DNA of 64,000 nucleotides from Nitrospira sp. (GCA_015709715.1 CP054184.1:1-64000); one strand, 5' to 3'. Positions 54,001 through 63,032 are shown, numbered from the stretch's first letter. A program made the numbers and translations. The notes: generated by a model from the letters alone, not told the origin.

Positions 54001-54205
54001 GACCAGACTCACCGGTGTGTCCGGCGTAGCAGCCTCCTCGAAAGAAAAACAATCGCTGATCGAACGGATGGCGGCATTGATCGAGGACACACAGGAAGGC
54101 GCCTTCCTTCCGTTTACCCGCCATCCCCTGTTCGGCGCCATCGCCTTGCCGACCGGCGGCACCGGCCTGGTGTTCTTACTGGAATATCTGGCGACGCTTT
54201 TTTAG
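51086..54205 (+). CDS. Large multi-pass membrane protein of unknown function
   Basis: A 1,039-residue protein. One N-terminal membrane segment (about 13-31) is followed by a 600-residue soluble region with alpha/beta character (VVVPIERFQR, IGVLGSDVYDKLMILQALRSNFPHALFFTTDLD). About eight further membrane segments follow after residue 645. A late soluble loop (about 885-910) is Arg-rich. I do not recognise a family. ATG 51086 (MAEPKDDK) is chosen over TTG/ATG 51041. It lies between dnaE, which is divergent, and the NnrS gene, which starts 29 bases after its stop and may be cotranscribed. Confidence 0.75.
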   Translation: MAEPKDDKPKLPLTGIVALVLALVSSLLIYQVPLKTSRPIDKEAEKAAAVAPDRVQARLWQDPFEAVTTHRLKEGSQKRAGQDSTQHHTAADVIAAMGFGGASSPILVLPVFMDGSPYASGVESRLRDRYAVVSALGAAGYLPESGEYIRFFEWDQPSGESVVVPIERFQRTADEGQGPSVTEVLVLWLKEQDIGADPLLSLGRLLMHMNCAFKERTAIYRVLGPRSSGSLRAMVDELRLRGAAVATPSLRRAPSAASDVDGAWSVLKGIVLYSSWATAADPFLLAEVPKGAEAKTVEGWFRDGGITLVRAIGTDADLAEQLIEELRRREVDLTVSRQARAAEQEQRGHVPHVALIAEWDTLYGRALPQTFVAVANQLAELNEKQAACHTLEWHLDVLRTKNYPHWVHRYSYLAGLDGELPPKNQDKDGASAKPKLGEGGLRIEQGLAETPAGRSQLDYLRRLVETLKREQATADGEFHAIGVLGSDVYDKLMILQALRSNFPHALFFTTDLDARLTHPSQWPWARNLIVASHFGLALHPKLQTPIPPFRDSYQTALFYSALRAVDHLVEKGQEFATPFGVTVPSEVRPRLYEIGRHGAVDVSPDPPYASPPSEKHLPSLHLPRPDLDPQSGRVRLVAAPTVMLVGAAIVVMLCCALLINSELWHAFRKAELRQVVPGLALAVMLLGGLLCWAMGDGTGGEPFSLTEGVSVWPTTVIRLLAFALCLAFLHHSWWRLRENGRELMQRFSLPDADTAQALGIHSAIGLHDWCPHPKGEVAVEELWKEYRSRGTVGERLMRVLPQTVLYGVLGLLLMFLSEFPVLPCRGAACFQVNQVILLLSVVAMTLLMFYVVDATRLCRRLISIMVGTTIRWPEDLLAKEAAQLGVDKAVVREWVAIQFIAKRTAVISAMIYYPFIIVFLMVVARHGYLDRWDFPIGLLVIFGLNAAYAFGNGVFLRRTAEQAKRAAAAQMRTRLTGVSGVAASSKEKQSLIERMAALIEDTQEGAFLPFTRHPLFGAIALPTGGTGLVFLLEYLATLF

Positions 54206-54234
54206 GAACGGACCGATAAGGGGGAGGAGCGAGC

Positions 54235-55422
54235 GTGAGGAGTGATGGGATCGAATGCCGGACAGCCCTGACGGGACTGCCGCTTTTTTCGTACGGATTT
54301 CGGCCGTTCTTTTTGGGGGCGGCGCTCTTTGCCGGTCTTGCGGTGCCGGCCTGGGTCCTGATGGTTTCCGGTCTGACCGGGGCGACCGGTTCGTTGCCCG
54401 CGCGCGATTGGCATGTCCATGAGATGGTGTTCGGCTTCTTGCCCGCCGTGATCGCCGGCTTTCTCCTCACGGCTGTCCCCAATTGGACCGACCGGCCCCC
54501 TCTCACCGGCGTTGGGTTGATGCTGTTGTCTCTCTGCTGGGTCGTCGGGCGTGTCGCGATGGCCGTGACCTGGCTGCCGCCGATGGTCTCCGCCTTGCTC
54601 GACGGACTCTTTCTCGTGGCGCTCGCCGGTTGGCTCTGGCGGCAGATCGTCGCGAGCGCGAGTTGGAACCATGCGCCGATAGGAGTCCTGTTGACCCTCT
54701 ACGCCTGCGGCAACCTGTTGTTCCACGCGCTGGTACTGAACGGGAGCGCGACGGATCTTGCCGCCCGAGTGGGGGTGGGATTGGACATCACGTTGCTGGT
54801 TTTTATCGGCGGACGCTTGACGCCGAATTTTTCCCGTGAATTCCTCATCGGGGAGGGGAGTGCGAAACGGCCCGCCGCTTTTACTCGATTCGATGCCGTG
54901 GCGATTGGGTCGGCTGCGGCCGCTGCCCTGGTTTGGGTGCTGGCCCCGCAGGCTCTCCTGACGGGGTGGGCGTTGCTCGCGGCGGGGCTTGTCAATCTGA
55001 TGCGCCTGTTACGGTGGTATGGGTGGCTCACCTGGCGGGAACCCTTGGTGCTGGTGCTGCATGTTGGGTATAGTTGGCTCGTACTGGCCCTACTGCTGGT
55101 CGGTGGCGCGACCTTGGGGGTCGGCTTGCAACCGGAGGATGCGATTCATGCGCTGACGACCGGCGCCGTCGGCGTGATGACGCTGGCGGTGATGACCCGC
55201 GCGAGTCTCGGGCATACGGGACGGCCCAGGCATGCGGGCCCCGTGACGGTCGGCATTTATCTGTTGGTCTTCGTGGGCGCGACGCTCCGTGTCTTCGGTC
55301 CTGCCACAGGCCTCCCGTCCGCGCTCGTGCTGGGATCTGCGGCTACCTTCTGGAGCGGCGGCTATGTCCTCTTCGCGTTGGCCTATGGTCCGTTTCTGCT
55401 GCGTCCAAGCCTGGACGAGTAA
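54235..55422 (+). CDS. NnrS-family heme-copper membrane protein
   Basis: A 395-residue membrane protein of the NnrS family, with about 12 membrane segments. The start GLPLFSYGFRPFFLGAALFAGLAVPAW and the HVHEMVFGFLPAVIAGFLLTAVPNWT segment are typical. NnrS proteins bind heme and copper and protect cells from nitric oxide stress; the mechanism is unclear. The GTG start lies 30 bases after the large membrane protein gene. In a nitrite-oxidising or denitrifying relative it would fit exposure to reactive nitrogen species; that is inferred. Confidence 0.85.
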   Translation: MRSDGIECRTALTGLPLFSYGFRPFFLGAALFAGLAVPAWVLMVSGLTGATGSLPARDWHVHEMVFGFLPAVIAGFLLTAVPNWTDRPPLTGVGLMLLSLCWVVGRVAMAVTWLPPMVSALLDGLFLVALAGWLWRQIVASASWNHAPIGVLLTLYACGNLLFHALVLNGSATDLAARVGVGLDITLLVFIGGRLTPNFSREFLIGEGSAKRPAAFTRFDAVAIGSAAAAALVWVLAPQALLTGWALLAAGLVNLMRLLRWYGWLTWREPLVLVLHVGYSWLVLALLLVGGATLGVGLQPEDAIHALTTGAVGVMTLAVMTRASLGHTGRPRHAGPVTVGIYLLVFVGATLRVFGPATGLPSALVLGSAATFWSGGYVLFALAYGPFLLRPSLDE

Positions 55423-55654
55423 CGGAGGCTTCTCACCCCCGTATCTCTTTCGATACCGTTCACGACCGTTTTAGATACAGTGCCTCCTTCCAGCGCCCTT
55501 CCGCAAAAATACGTCCATTCCTATGTGGTCAAAAAACCAGTGAGGGTTTTCCTCAGGTTCTTTCGGCACATGCCTTGCTGACTCCATGTCTCGCGGAGGC
55601 ATGTGACGTAGGAAACCACCATTCAACCGGTTGTCTAGCGGCGGGGGACCTTCC

Positions 55655-57367
55655 ATGGCTAAAAGAAAATCGAAAGCGGCGACAACAGGGCAAAAGAAAT
55701 CAAGCCGACCGATTGGGGCCCGCGGAAAGCCGTCGCAGGGCGAACTTCCCGGGTCGGCGATGCCGACCACATCTCCGGTGAACCCGAGCAGGCCTTCACC
55801 CGGGTCCGATCTCGAAGAGAAGCTCAAAAAAAATCTCGTAAAGACGGTCATCGCGCTTCCCCTCCTCGATAAGTTGAATCGAGAAACCGATCGGCGAAAG
55901 ACGGCACCCTCGACGCCGCCGGCCTGTTACTCGGTGATCATCGATCTTAACCTCGACTATCCGAAAGGCCGGGATGCGGCCCGGATCTGGGTGTTCGAGA
56001 AGATCGAGGCGCTGATCACTCAAGGCGGACGAAATCCGGCCGACCAACGACTCGATCGTAAAAAAAGCGACTTCAATGAGCAATATGTTTTTGCCGCCCT
56101 CGAAGGGCAGGTGATTCGTGAACTGGTCGAGCAGGACGCGAAGGTAAAACCCGACGTGCTGGGCGCAGACGGCAAGCCCAAGGCGGCTCGGGCCATCTAC
56201 CAGATCTGGGAAGATTTCACGCTCACGGCGTTCATTACCAGTTCCGTCAGTACGGTGAAGGCCGATGCCGCCCGAGTGGCCTTTTCCGCCTTGGGCGACA
56301 ATATCGTCTGGGCCGTGATCGATTCCGGGATCAAGGGCGACCATCAGCATTTTGGCACGCACCGGAATCTCGCAGGCCAAGTCGAGGAATGGCACTACGA
56401 TTTCACGGACGGGAGCGATCCGAAGAAGACGGCGTTGGTAGATGGAATGGGCCACGGCACCCATGTGGCCGGCATCATTGCGGGAGAAATCCCTCCCGAT
56501 CCCAAGCTCCCGCCGGGCGAATCCCACCCCGACATTCGGGCCTTTTTCCGAACGCTCAAGCCTGACGGGGACCAAACGGAACGGGAGGTCGTCTACGAGC
56601 AGATCAAGGCTGCCTCCATTTCCGGCATGGCGCCTCGCTGCAAGTTGGTCAGTCTCAAGGTCTTGAACGAATCCGGCCAAGGGAGTGTCAGCAACATCAT
56701 CGCGGCGATCGGACACGTTCAGCGCATCAACAGCTACGGGCGGTGGATCCGTATCCATGGGGTCAATTTGAGCGTCGGTTACCAGTTCGAGCCTGAGTGG
56801 TTCGCCTGCGGGCAAAGTCAGCTCTGCGTGGAGGTGGATCGCTTGGTGCGATCCGGGGTCGTGGTCGTGGTGGCGGCCGGCAATTCCGGTTATGGCACGC
56901 TGTCTACTGATTTCACCGGGCTGCGTTCGGCCGGCATCAGTTTGACCATCAACGACCCGGGCAATGCCGATCTCGCGATCACCGTCGGTTCGACTCACCG
57001 CAATATGCCGCACCAATACGGCGTATCGTATTTTTCGTCGAAGGGGCCCACGGGCGACGGCCGTCTGAAGCCGGACCTGGTTGCGCCGGGTGAAAAGATC
57101 CTGTCCTGCGCGGCGGGGAGGATGGAGATGGAGATTCAGGAGAAGATTGAGAAGGACGTGACGTACCTGGAACACTCCGGGACGAGCATGGCGGCGCCGC
57201 ATGTCTCCGGGGTCATTGCGGCGTTCCTGTCCATCCGTCGCGAGTTCATCGGACAGCCGGAACGGATCAAGCAGCTTTTTCTCTCGACCGCCACGGATCT
57301 TCGGCGTGAACGCTATTTCCAAGGGGCGGGGTTGGTGGACCTCATGCGCGCAATCCAATCCATTTAG
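55655..57367 (+). CDS. Subtilisin-like (S8) serine protease
   Basis: A 570-residue S8 protease. The triad is Asp223 in WAVIDSGIKGDH, His267 in GHGTHVAGIIAG, and Ser511 in SGTSMAAPHVSG; the oxyanion Asn is in AAGNSGYG. A Lys/Ser-rich tail (1-50) and a propeptide-like domain (about 60-200) precede the catalytic part. There is no signal peptide, so it acts inside the cell. It is the first of three tightly spaced genes (17 bases to the hydrolase); ATG 55655 is preferred over ATG 55631. The 230 bases upstream show no other feature. In defence modules S8 proteases can act as switches for partner proteins. Confidence 0.9.
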   Translation: MAKRKSKAATTGQKKSSRPIGARGKPSQGELPGSAMPTTSPVNPSRPSPGSDLEEKLKKNLVKTVIALPLLDKLNRETDRRKTAPSTPPACYSVIIDLNLDYPKGRDAARIWVFEKIEALITQGGRNPADQRLDRKKSDFNEQYVFAALEGQVIRELVEQDAKVKPDVLGADGKPKAARAIYQIWEDFTLTAFITSSVSTVKADAARVAFSALGDNIVWAVIDSGIKGDHQHFGTHRNLAGQVEEWHYDFTDGSDPKKTALVDGMGHGTHVAGIIAGEIPPDPKLPPGESHPDIRAFFRTLKPDGDQTEREVVYEQIKAASISGMAPRCKLVSLKVLNESGQGSVSNIIAAIGHVQRINSYGRWIRIHGVNLSVGYQFEPEWFACGQSQLCVEVDRLVRSGVVVVVAAGNSGYGTLSTDFTGLRSAGISLTINDPGNADLAITVGSTHRNMPHQYGVSYFSSKGPTGDGRLKPDLVAPGEKILSCAAGRMEMEIQEKIEKDVTYLEHSGTSMAAPHVSGVIAAFLSIRREFIGQPERIKQLFLSTATDLRRERYFQGAGLVDLMRAIQSI

Positions 57368-57384
57368 CGATCGAGGAGGTTGTG

Positions 57385-58701
57385 ATGGAACAGTTGTCGG
57401 GGTTTGCTTATTTTCCGGTGCAGTTCACGAAAGACGCCGTCGTGCATGACCAGACCGAAGTGACGCGGTTGAAAGAGTTCCTGCGTCAGGATCGGACGAC
57501 CGATCTGATCGTCATTTCCCATGGGTGGAACAACAACATGGATCAAGCGAAGGACCTCTATGCAAAGTTCTTCGCCAACTTCCGGTCGGCGCTGACCGTC
57601 GGATCGCCTGCGGGGCTCGCGAACCGTCGGTGGGCCATCCTCGGCGTGTTGTGGCCCTCCAAGAAGTTCGAAGAGAAGGAACTCATTCCGAGCGGCGCCG
57701 CCGGGGCCGGTTCGGTGGTCGGAATGGCCGCCATGAAAGCGAAATTGGCGGACCTCAAGGGCGTGTTCGACGCGCCGCAAGCGGATGTGACGATCGAGGA
57801 GCTGCAAAAACTCCTGCCGAAGTTGGAAGACAGCACGACGGCGCAGAGAGAATTCATCGAAAAGGTCCGTTCGCTGGTTCCGAAGCGCTCCCTCGATGCG
57901 GAAGACGGCTCGGGGCTTTTCTTTCAGGAGCCGCCCGCAGAGGTGTTGCAGAAGTTGAGCAGGCCGGTCTCCTTCACGGTGGCCCGTCCGCCGGTCAATG
58001 CGGGGGGCGCTGCGGCGATCGGCGCGGGTGGAGCGGCGGGACTGGGAGAATTTTTCAGGGGCATCTGGTCGGGTGTGCGGAACGTCCTCAACTACACAAC
58101 CTACTATCAGATGAAGGAGCGAGCCGGACTGGTCGGAGCGAACGGCGTCAACCCGATCCTCAGCGCCATCAAGGCTGAACAGTCCGAACTCAAGATGCAT
58201 CTGATCGGGCACAGTTTCGGCGGACGATTGGTAGCCGCGACCGTCGCCGGCGTCAGCGACGCCGCGCTCCTGCATGTGACGACTCTTTCGTTGCTCCAAG
58301 CGGCCTTTTCCCATTACGGCTTTGCGGAGAAATGGGACGGGACGAACCACGGATTCTTCTACCGCGTGGTGGGGGGGAGGGCCGTCGCCGGTCCCACGAT
58401 CATCACCTGTACGGAGAATGATAAGGCTGTGGGACTCGCCTATCCCATTGCGTCATTGTTGGCCGGGCAGGTGGCGTCCGGGGTCGGAGACAAGAACGAC
58501 AAGTACGGCGGGATCGGCCGCAACGGGGCGCAGAAAACACCACGGACCGTGGATCTCTCGCTGCTCGACGTGACGGGTTCCTATCAGCTGACCAACGAAG
58601 GGGTACACAACCTGTCGACCGACCGCCTGATTACCGATCACGGAGATGTGGCCAATCAGGCGGTCGTGCACGCCGTCGCCTCGGCCATCGCGGCGACGTG
58701 A
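57385..58701 (+). CDS. Intracellular serine alpha/beta hydrolase
   Basis: A 438-residue protein with the alpha/beta-hydrolase nucleophile elbow GHSFGG (275-280, Ser277) and an oxyanion-type HGWNN at 46-50. Candidate acidic and His partners lie near the C terminus, around DLSLLDVTGSYQL and ITDHGDV. A long helical/Gly-rich insertion (about 95-235, with GAGGAAGLGEFF) lies between strands and may act as lid or membrane contact. No signal peptide is present. The substrate is unknown; esterase or lipase activity is plausible. ATG 57385 is favoured because GAGGAGG is 7 bases away. It lies in one operon with the protease and SIR2 genes. Confidence 0.82.
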   Translation: MEQLSGFAYFPVQFTKDAVVHDQTEVTRLKEFLRQDRTTDLIVISHGWNNNMDQAKDLYAKFFANFRSALTVGSPAGLANRRWAILGVLWPSKKFEEKELIPSGAAGAGSVVGMAAMKAKLADLKGVFDAPQADVTIEELQKLLPKLEDSTTAQREFIEKVRSLVPKRSLDAEDGSGLFFQEPPAEVLQKLSRPVSFTVARPPVNAGGAAAIGAGGAAGLGEFFRGIWSGVRNVLNYTTYYQMKERAGLVGANGVNPILSAIKAEQSELKMHLIGHSFGGRLVAATVAGVSDAALLHVTTLSLLQAAFSHYGFAEKWDGTNHGFFYRVVGGRAVAGPTIITCTENDKAVGLAYPIASLLAGQVASGVGDKNDKYGGIGRNGAQKTPRTVDLSLLDVTGSYQLTNEGVHNLSTDRLITDHGDVANQAVVHAVASAIAAT

Positions 58702-58750
58702 CGGATATCGCGCGATGGCCGAACGAGCGCTTCATCCGGAGAGGCCTGCA

Positions 58751-60877
58751 ATGGTCGAGCGGGCTCGACATCTACGACTCGGAGAACCCGAGCCGCATCT
58801 GTTGGACCTGAATGCGGCGGTGATGGAGATCCGTCAGGCTTGCGAGGAACTGGGCATGGAGGCGCACCGATCGCCCTTCTTTTTTGTGGTCGGTGCCGGT
58901 ATTTCCTTTCCGCCGGTTCCCCTCGCGTCGAACATCATCGATGACTGCAGGAGTATCGCCGAGCGCTACCTGCGCCGGGGCTCTCCTGACAGCGAGCAGA
59001 CGCTGGACGCCTATTCCCATTGGTTCAGCCGCGCCTACCCGGGAGCGCGTCAACGTCAGCACTACCTGCGGAAGCTGATTGAGCGAAAGCCGTTGTCGCT
59101 TGCCAGCCTGCGCCTGGCCCATCTGCTGTCGTCCCGCAAACTGACCAATCTCGTGGTGACGACCAACTTCGATGATTTCATTGCAAGGGCCCTCCGGCTC
59201 TTCGGCGAAGAACCGTCGGTCTGTGATCACCCCCGAACCGTGGGCCGCATCGACCGCGAACGCGCGGATATCCAGATCGTGCACGTCCACGGCAGTTATC
59301 TGTTTTACGACTGCGCCAATCTGCGCGGTGAAGTGACCGACCGCGCCCGCGCCGACGAGGAGACGAGCGTGACCATGGTGGGGTTGCTTGACAACCTTTT
59401 ATGGACCCGCTCGCCCCTCGTGATCGGATATTCCGGTTGGGAGGGGGACGTGATCATGAGCGCGCTGAAGCGCCGGCTGCGCGGAGGCAACCCGCTGGCG
59501 CAAAGCCTGTACTGGTTTTGTTATCGGCGAGAGGATCTGGGACGTCTGCCGAGCTGGCTGCGCGACAGCGCGGATGTCCGTTTCGTCGTGCCGACGGAGC
59601 CTCCGCCCGAGACGTTGTCGCAGGGGGCTGTGACCGTGCGCGCCGGGAGTGAAGAGGGGATCGGCGCGTCGGATGGGAGGCATCGCGGGACGGTGCTGGC
59701 GGCGTTTGCCGTTTTCGACGAGTTGAACCGCGCGTTCGATATCGGTGCGCCGGCATTGTTTGAAAATCCGATTGAATACTTCGCCGACAGCCTCCAGGCG
59801 GCCCTGCCGGATCTGGAAGAGCCCGGAGGCGATCCCTATGGGTTCAAGCGATTGGTCGAGCGGCTCCATCAAGCCGCCCAGAGTTTCGGTCGGGTCGCCG
59901 GCGCTACGAGCGCGCTGACGGCGGACCTCGATCGGCTACGAGCGCTCATGCGGGAATCTCAATATGGCCAGGCCCTCACGCTGTTGGCCAAGCTCGTGCC
60001 GAGCCGGCTTATGAAGCTGGGTCCCGATGAGCGTCGTGAAGTCCTCCAGGCGGCGAATCTCGCAGGGTCCGCGCTCTTGGCGAAACCACAGAACGGAAAA
60101 TTCGATGAGGCCTTGGCGCATGTGTTGGTGTATGACCCACGGTTGGAGAAGACATTGGGGCCGCTCCCTGCAGGCATGGTCTGGGCAATCGGATCGCGCT
60201 CGGGGCAGGTGGGCTACGAGATGCTGGCAGGCGCCAAACCGCACGGCGCGTTCACGGTCCAGCTGATTGAGACCTTGCGCGATCCTGCCGCTGATGCCGA
60301 TGGTGACGGACGCATCTCGTTGCTGGAAGCCACGATGGCGGCCGGTCGCCGTGTGTTGCGGGAAGGGCATCCGCAGACCCCTGTCGTTGCGGGTGATGCC
60401 GCTACCGTCGCGCTGTTTGCTTCTCGAAAACAGAAACGGAAGATCAGCGGCGGGCCGCCCGGGACCCTCCATGCCCTGCTGGTGGGGGTGGGCCACTATC
60501 GTCTTCCCGGCGCGAAGCTGTCCGGTCCGGCAAACGACATTGAGGGATTCCGCGACCTGCTTCGCACCCGCGAACGACGGCTGTTCAGGCAGGTTGAAAT
60601 CCACACGCTGCTTGACCGGCAGGCTACCAGGGCAGGGTTTGATCGGGCCTTGGCTCGTCTGGCCGACGTCGCAAACCCTCAGGATCTGGCGTTGCTGTAT
60701 TTCAGCGGACACGGCTCCCGACGCGACCTCTCGAAGAAGGCCGATGGAGCGCAGGAATTGGTGATCGTCTTGTACGATTTCGATAACAAAGGGCGCGGCG
60801 AAATCAGCCATGCCGGGCTTGTGAAGGCTTTCGAGGCGGTGAAGGCCGAGCAGAAAGTCATAATCCTGGACTTCTAG
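58751..60877 (+). CDS. SIR2-like protein with truncated caspase-like domain
   Basis: A 708-residue protein. Residues about 30-320 are a SIR2-like NAD domain: GAGIS (48-52), TTNFDD (137-142), His180-Gly181 and GYSGWEGD (226-233). A helical stretch (about 395-480) follows. Residues about 480-560 look like the C-terminal part of a caspase fold, with an EF-hand-type loop DADGDGRISLLE (515-526). From 571 a caspase/metacaspase N-terminal half begins (ALLVGVGHY), with catalytic His654 in FSGHGS, but the protein ends IILDF*, where a Cys would be expected. ATG 58751 has GGAGAGG upstream; ATG 58715 is possible. SIR2 domains in immunity deplete NAD. Confidence 0.75.
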   Translation: MVERARHLRLGEPEPHLLDLNAAVMEIRQACEELGMEAHRSPFFFVVGAGISFPPVPLASNIIDDCRSIAERYLRRGSPDSEQTLDAYSHWFSRAYPGARQRQHYLRKLIERKPLSLASLRLAHLLSSRKLTNLVVTTNFDDFIARALRLFGEEPSVCDHPRTVGRIDRERADIQIVHVHGSYLFYDCANLRGEVTDRARADEETSVTMVGLLDNLLWTRSPLVIGYSGWEGDVIMSALKRRLRGGNPLAQSLYWFCYRREDLGRLPSWLRDSADVRFVVPTEPPPETLSQGAVTVRAGSEEGIGASDGRHRGTVLAAFAVFDELNRAFDIGAPALFENPIEYFADSLQAALPDLEEPGGDPYGFKRLVERLHQAAQSFGRVAGATSALTADLDRLRALMRESQYGQALTLLAKLVPSRLMKLGPDERREVLQAANLAGSALLAKPQNGKFDEALAHVLVYDPRLEKTLGPLPAGMVWAIGSRSGQVGYEMLAGAKPHGAFTVQLIETLRDPAADADGDGRISLLEATMAAGRRVLREGHPQTPVVAGDAATVALFASRKQKRKISGGPPGTLHALLVGVGHYRLPGAKLSGPANDIEGFRDLLRTRERRLFRQVEIHTLLDRQATRAGFDRALARLADVANPQDLALLYFSGHGSRRDLSKKADGAQELVIVLYDFDNKGRGEISHAGLVKAFEAVKAEQKVIILDF

Positions 60878-60892
60878 GGAGCCAGTGTCTCG

Positions 60893-62134
60893 CTATATTT
60901 CCTCCCCGTATTTCAAGAAGTGTTGTTCCTTGGCGCCGGCGATCCAGTTGTCGTGGCGAATGCGATCGGGGAAGGTGTTGAGCTGGGAGGCCATCTGTTC
61001 GACGTCTTGGTCGTTCCACTGAGCGATCTGCCGGAAGGTGAACATACCCATGCGGTTGAGGACGCGCTCCATGACCGGGCCGATGCCGTGGATCTGTTTC
61101 AAGTCGTCTTTTTGCTGCGGCTGGTTGTCGGGGTCGGAATTCAAGGCGAGTTGGGAAACCGGACCTGGATCGGGATTTTGGCGGGCTTGGGTGCTGAAGC
61201 GTTGTGCGACTCGATATTCAACCAGCCGCTTGCGCAAGGCCGCAATTTCCTCTTCCCGTTCGCTCACGTCCATGACGCGGCGTTCTTCGGCCTCACGTAG
61301 CGCGATCTCCTTCTTTTCGACCTCGCCGCGGAACCGTTCGAGTTCTTCGACGCTGCCACGGAGACGCTGAATCTCGCCGTCTCGTTCCTTGAGGATGGCT
61401 TCGAAACGACCGAGGTCTTGTTGGCTCTGCGTGCGCAACTGTGAGGACTGCGCCTGCATCTCGCTGAGGCGCGCCATGGAGTCGGCCAATTCCTGCTCCT
61501 TCTGTCGGAGCGCGCGAGTAGCCTGGGTTCGTTCCGTCTCCTGCTCGGCTTCCAGGCGGCGGCTGCGCTCGGCGAAGGGTTCCAGGGTTTCGATGCGGCT
61601 GCGCAACCGGCCGATCTCCGCATCTTTCGGTGCGAGTTGCTCGACCCAGGATTTCAGGGTGGCAATCTCTTGGTCGCGGCTGATGAGGAGATCTTCCGCA
61701 TTTTCCATCTGGGTCTTCATTTCGGCGAATCCTGCCGCCTTGGCGGCGAGCGCCGCTTCGGCCTCTTCCACTTCCCGTCGCAGGTGGTCACGTTCCCGCT
61801 CCACCGCATGCAGCTGGACGCCCTTGTCGGCCACTTCCGTCTGCAGGGCGGTGAGTTGTTCCGTCCTGGCTGCGAGGTCGGCCGTCAGGTCTTTGAGCGC
61901 CGCTTCCGACGCCATCATCTTGCCTTCCAGCATTTGCACGGCCGAGGTGCGGACCTTTAGTTCGTGATTGAGAGTGTCCAGTTCATGTTCACGACCGCGA
62001 AGGCGGGTGGCGATTTCGGAGAGCTGCTGACGTTTTTCCGAGGTGGCGAAGCTCCGGAGAAACCAGCCCATCAGTAATCCGATGATCGTCGCGATCAGGA
62101 GACAACCCACCATCTGTAGAATCAGTCCGGCCAT
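60893..62134 (-). CDS. Membrane-anchored coiled-coil protein with HhH tail
   Basis: A 413-residue protein with one N-terminal membrane helix (about 2-25), a long coiled coil (about 35-310, heptad-rich with many Glu, Arg and Leu), and a C-terminal helix-hairpin-helix-like domain (about 345-410, DLKQIHGIGPVMERVLNRMGMFTFRQIAQWN). That last motif resembles the Ser/Gly-rich 'GIGPxxxxxL' found after NADH dehydrogenase subunit E and in small DNA-binding proteins. It may tether something to the inner membrane. It ends 15 bases from the convergent SIR2 gene and is followed by the OmpA-like gene upstream. Confidence 0.75.
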   Translation of the reverse strand: MAGLILQMVGCLLIATIIGLLMGWFLRSFATSEKRQQLSEIATRLRGREHELDTLNHELKVRTSAVQMLEGKMMASEAALKDLTADLAARTEQLTALQTEVADKGVQLHAVERERDHLRREVEEAEAALAAKAAGFAEMKTQMENAEDLLISRDQEIATLKSWVEQLAPKDAEIGRLRSRIETLEPFAERSRRLEAEQETERTQATRALRQKEQELADSMARLSEMQAQSSQLRTQSQQDLGRFEAILKERDGEIQRLRGSVEELERFRGEVEKKEIALREAEERRVMDVSEREEEIAALRKRLVEYRVAQRFSTQARQNPDPGPVSQLALNSDPDNQPQQKDDLKQIHGIGPVMERVLNRMGMFTFRQIAQWNDQDVEQMASQLNTFPDRIRHDNWIAGAKEQHFLKYGEEI

Positions 62135-62138
62135 ACCT

Positions 62139-63032
62139 TCACCGTTCCTCTTTCACCCGCAATTCGATGCGCCGATTCTTTTTAGACGCCGCGCGCGTCC
62201 GCTCCTGGCTGAGTGGCCGCGTCGAGCCGTACCCGACGGCGGTGAGCGGGTTCGTCACGGCATGGTCGAGCAGGTACTGCCGGACGGTGTCGGCCCGTCG
62301 GCGGCTCAGCTGCAGGTTGTACTCCGGGTCGCCATAAGAATCCGTATGGCCCCCAATCTCCACGGTCGCCTCCGGCGTGCGCTTGAGGACCGCAACCAGC
62401 CTGTCGACCACGGCGCGTCCTCGCGGCGTCAAGACCGCGCTGTTGCTCTCAAACCCGATTTGCTCGCTCCGCAGAATGTCGTCCAACCCGGCCTGGGTTT
62501 GCTGGCGAGAAGGATGGGGCGCATGGGGCTGAGCCGGGGCGGCGACGGCGACCGACGATCCGGTTGCCACCGTGACCTGATCTTGTACGTTGACCGCCGA
62601 TCCGACCAGCGATGCGACCTCGCGCAGGAGTCTTGATTTCGCCTCGCCGCTGGACGCAGTGCCCTTGAGAAGTACCGCGTGGTCGGAGAGCGAGAGCGTG
62701 GCCTGTTGATGCTGCAGAGTGGTCAATGGCGCGATCAGAGCCGGAAGCGCCTGTTCCCACTCGGCTGCGCCGCCCTCGTGGGCCACATCGATTTCATGAC
62801 TCACGCGCAGCCCGGCCGTCTTGGCCGCCTCCTGCGCACGCGTGATGGCAGCCTGTTTCGCCTCCTCGCTGCCGACTGTTCCGGTGAGGGTGAGGCGTCC
62901 ATGTTCGATGCTGACGTGAAATGCAGGGCGAGGAGCATCGGAGGCGGCCACCGGCAGATGGCGTGGAATGCAGATGAGAGCCAACAGGGTCAGGGCGATC
63001 AGCCCGACGCCCAGAATCAATCCGCGCGACAT
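62139..63032 (-). CDS. OmpA-family protein with BON-like domains
   Basis: A 297-residue envelope protein. One N-terminal membrane helix (about 5-22) is followed by two BON-like modules (about 33-85 and about 100-160), each with a beta strand plus helix (for example [28 protein letters not shown]). The C-terminal OmpA-like peptidoglycan-binding domain (about 185-295) has the family [33 protein letters not shown] motif. ATG 63032 is favoured over 63059. It lies 4 bases before the coiled-coil gene on the minus strand, so the two probably form one operon. Confidence 0.88.
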   Translation of the reverse strand: MSRGLILGVGLIALTLLALICIPRHLPVAASDAPRPAFHVSIEHGRLTLTGTVGSEEAKQAAITRAQEAAKTAGLRVSHEIDVAHEGGAAEWEQALPALIAPLTTLQHQQATLSLSDHAVLLKGTASSGEAKSRLLREVASLVGSAVNVQDQVTVATGSSVAVAAPAQPHAPHPSRQQTQAGLDDILRSEQIGFESNSAVLTPRGRAVVDRLVAVLKRTPEATVEIGGHTDSYGDPEYNLQLSRRRADTVRQYLLDHAVTNPLTAVGYGSTRPLSQERTRAASKKNRRIELRVKEER

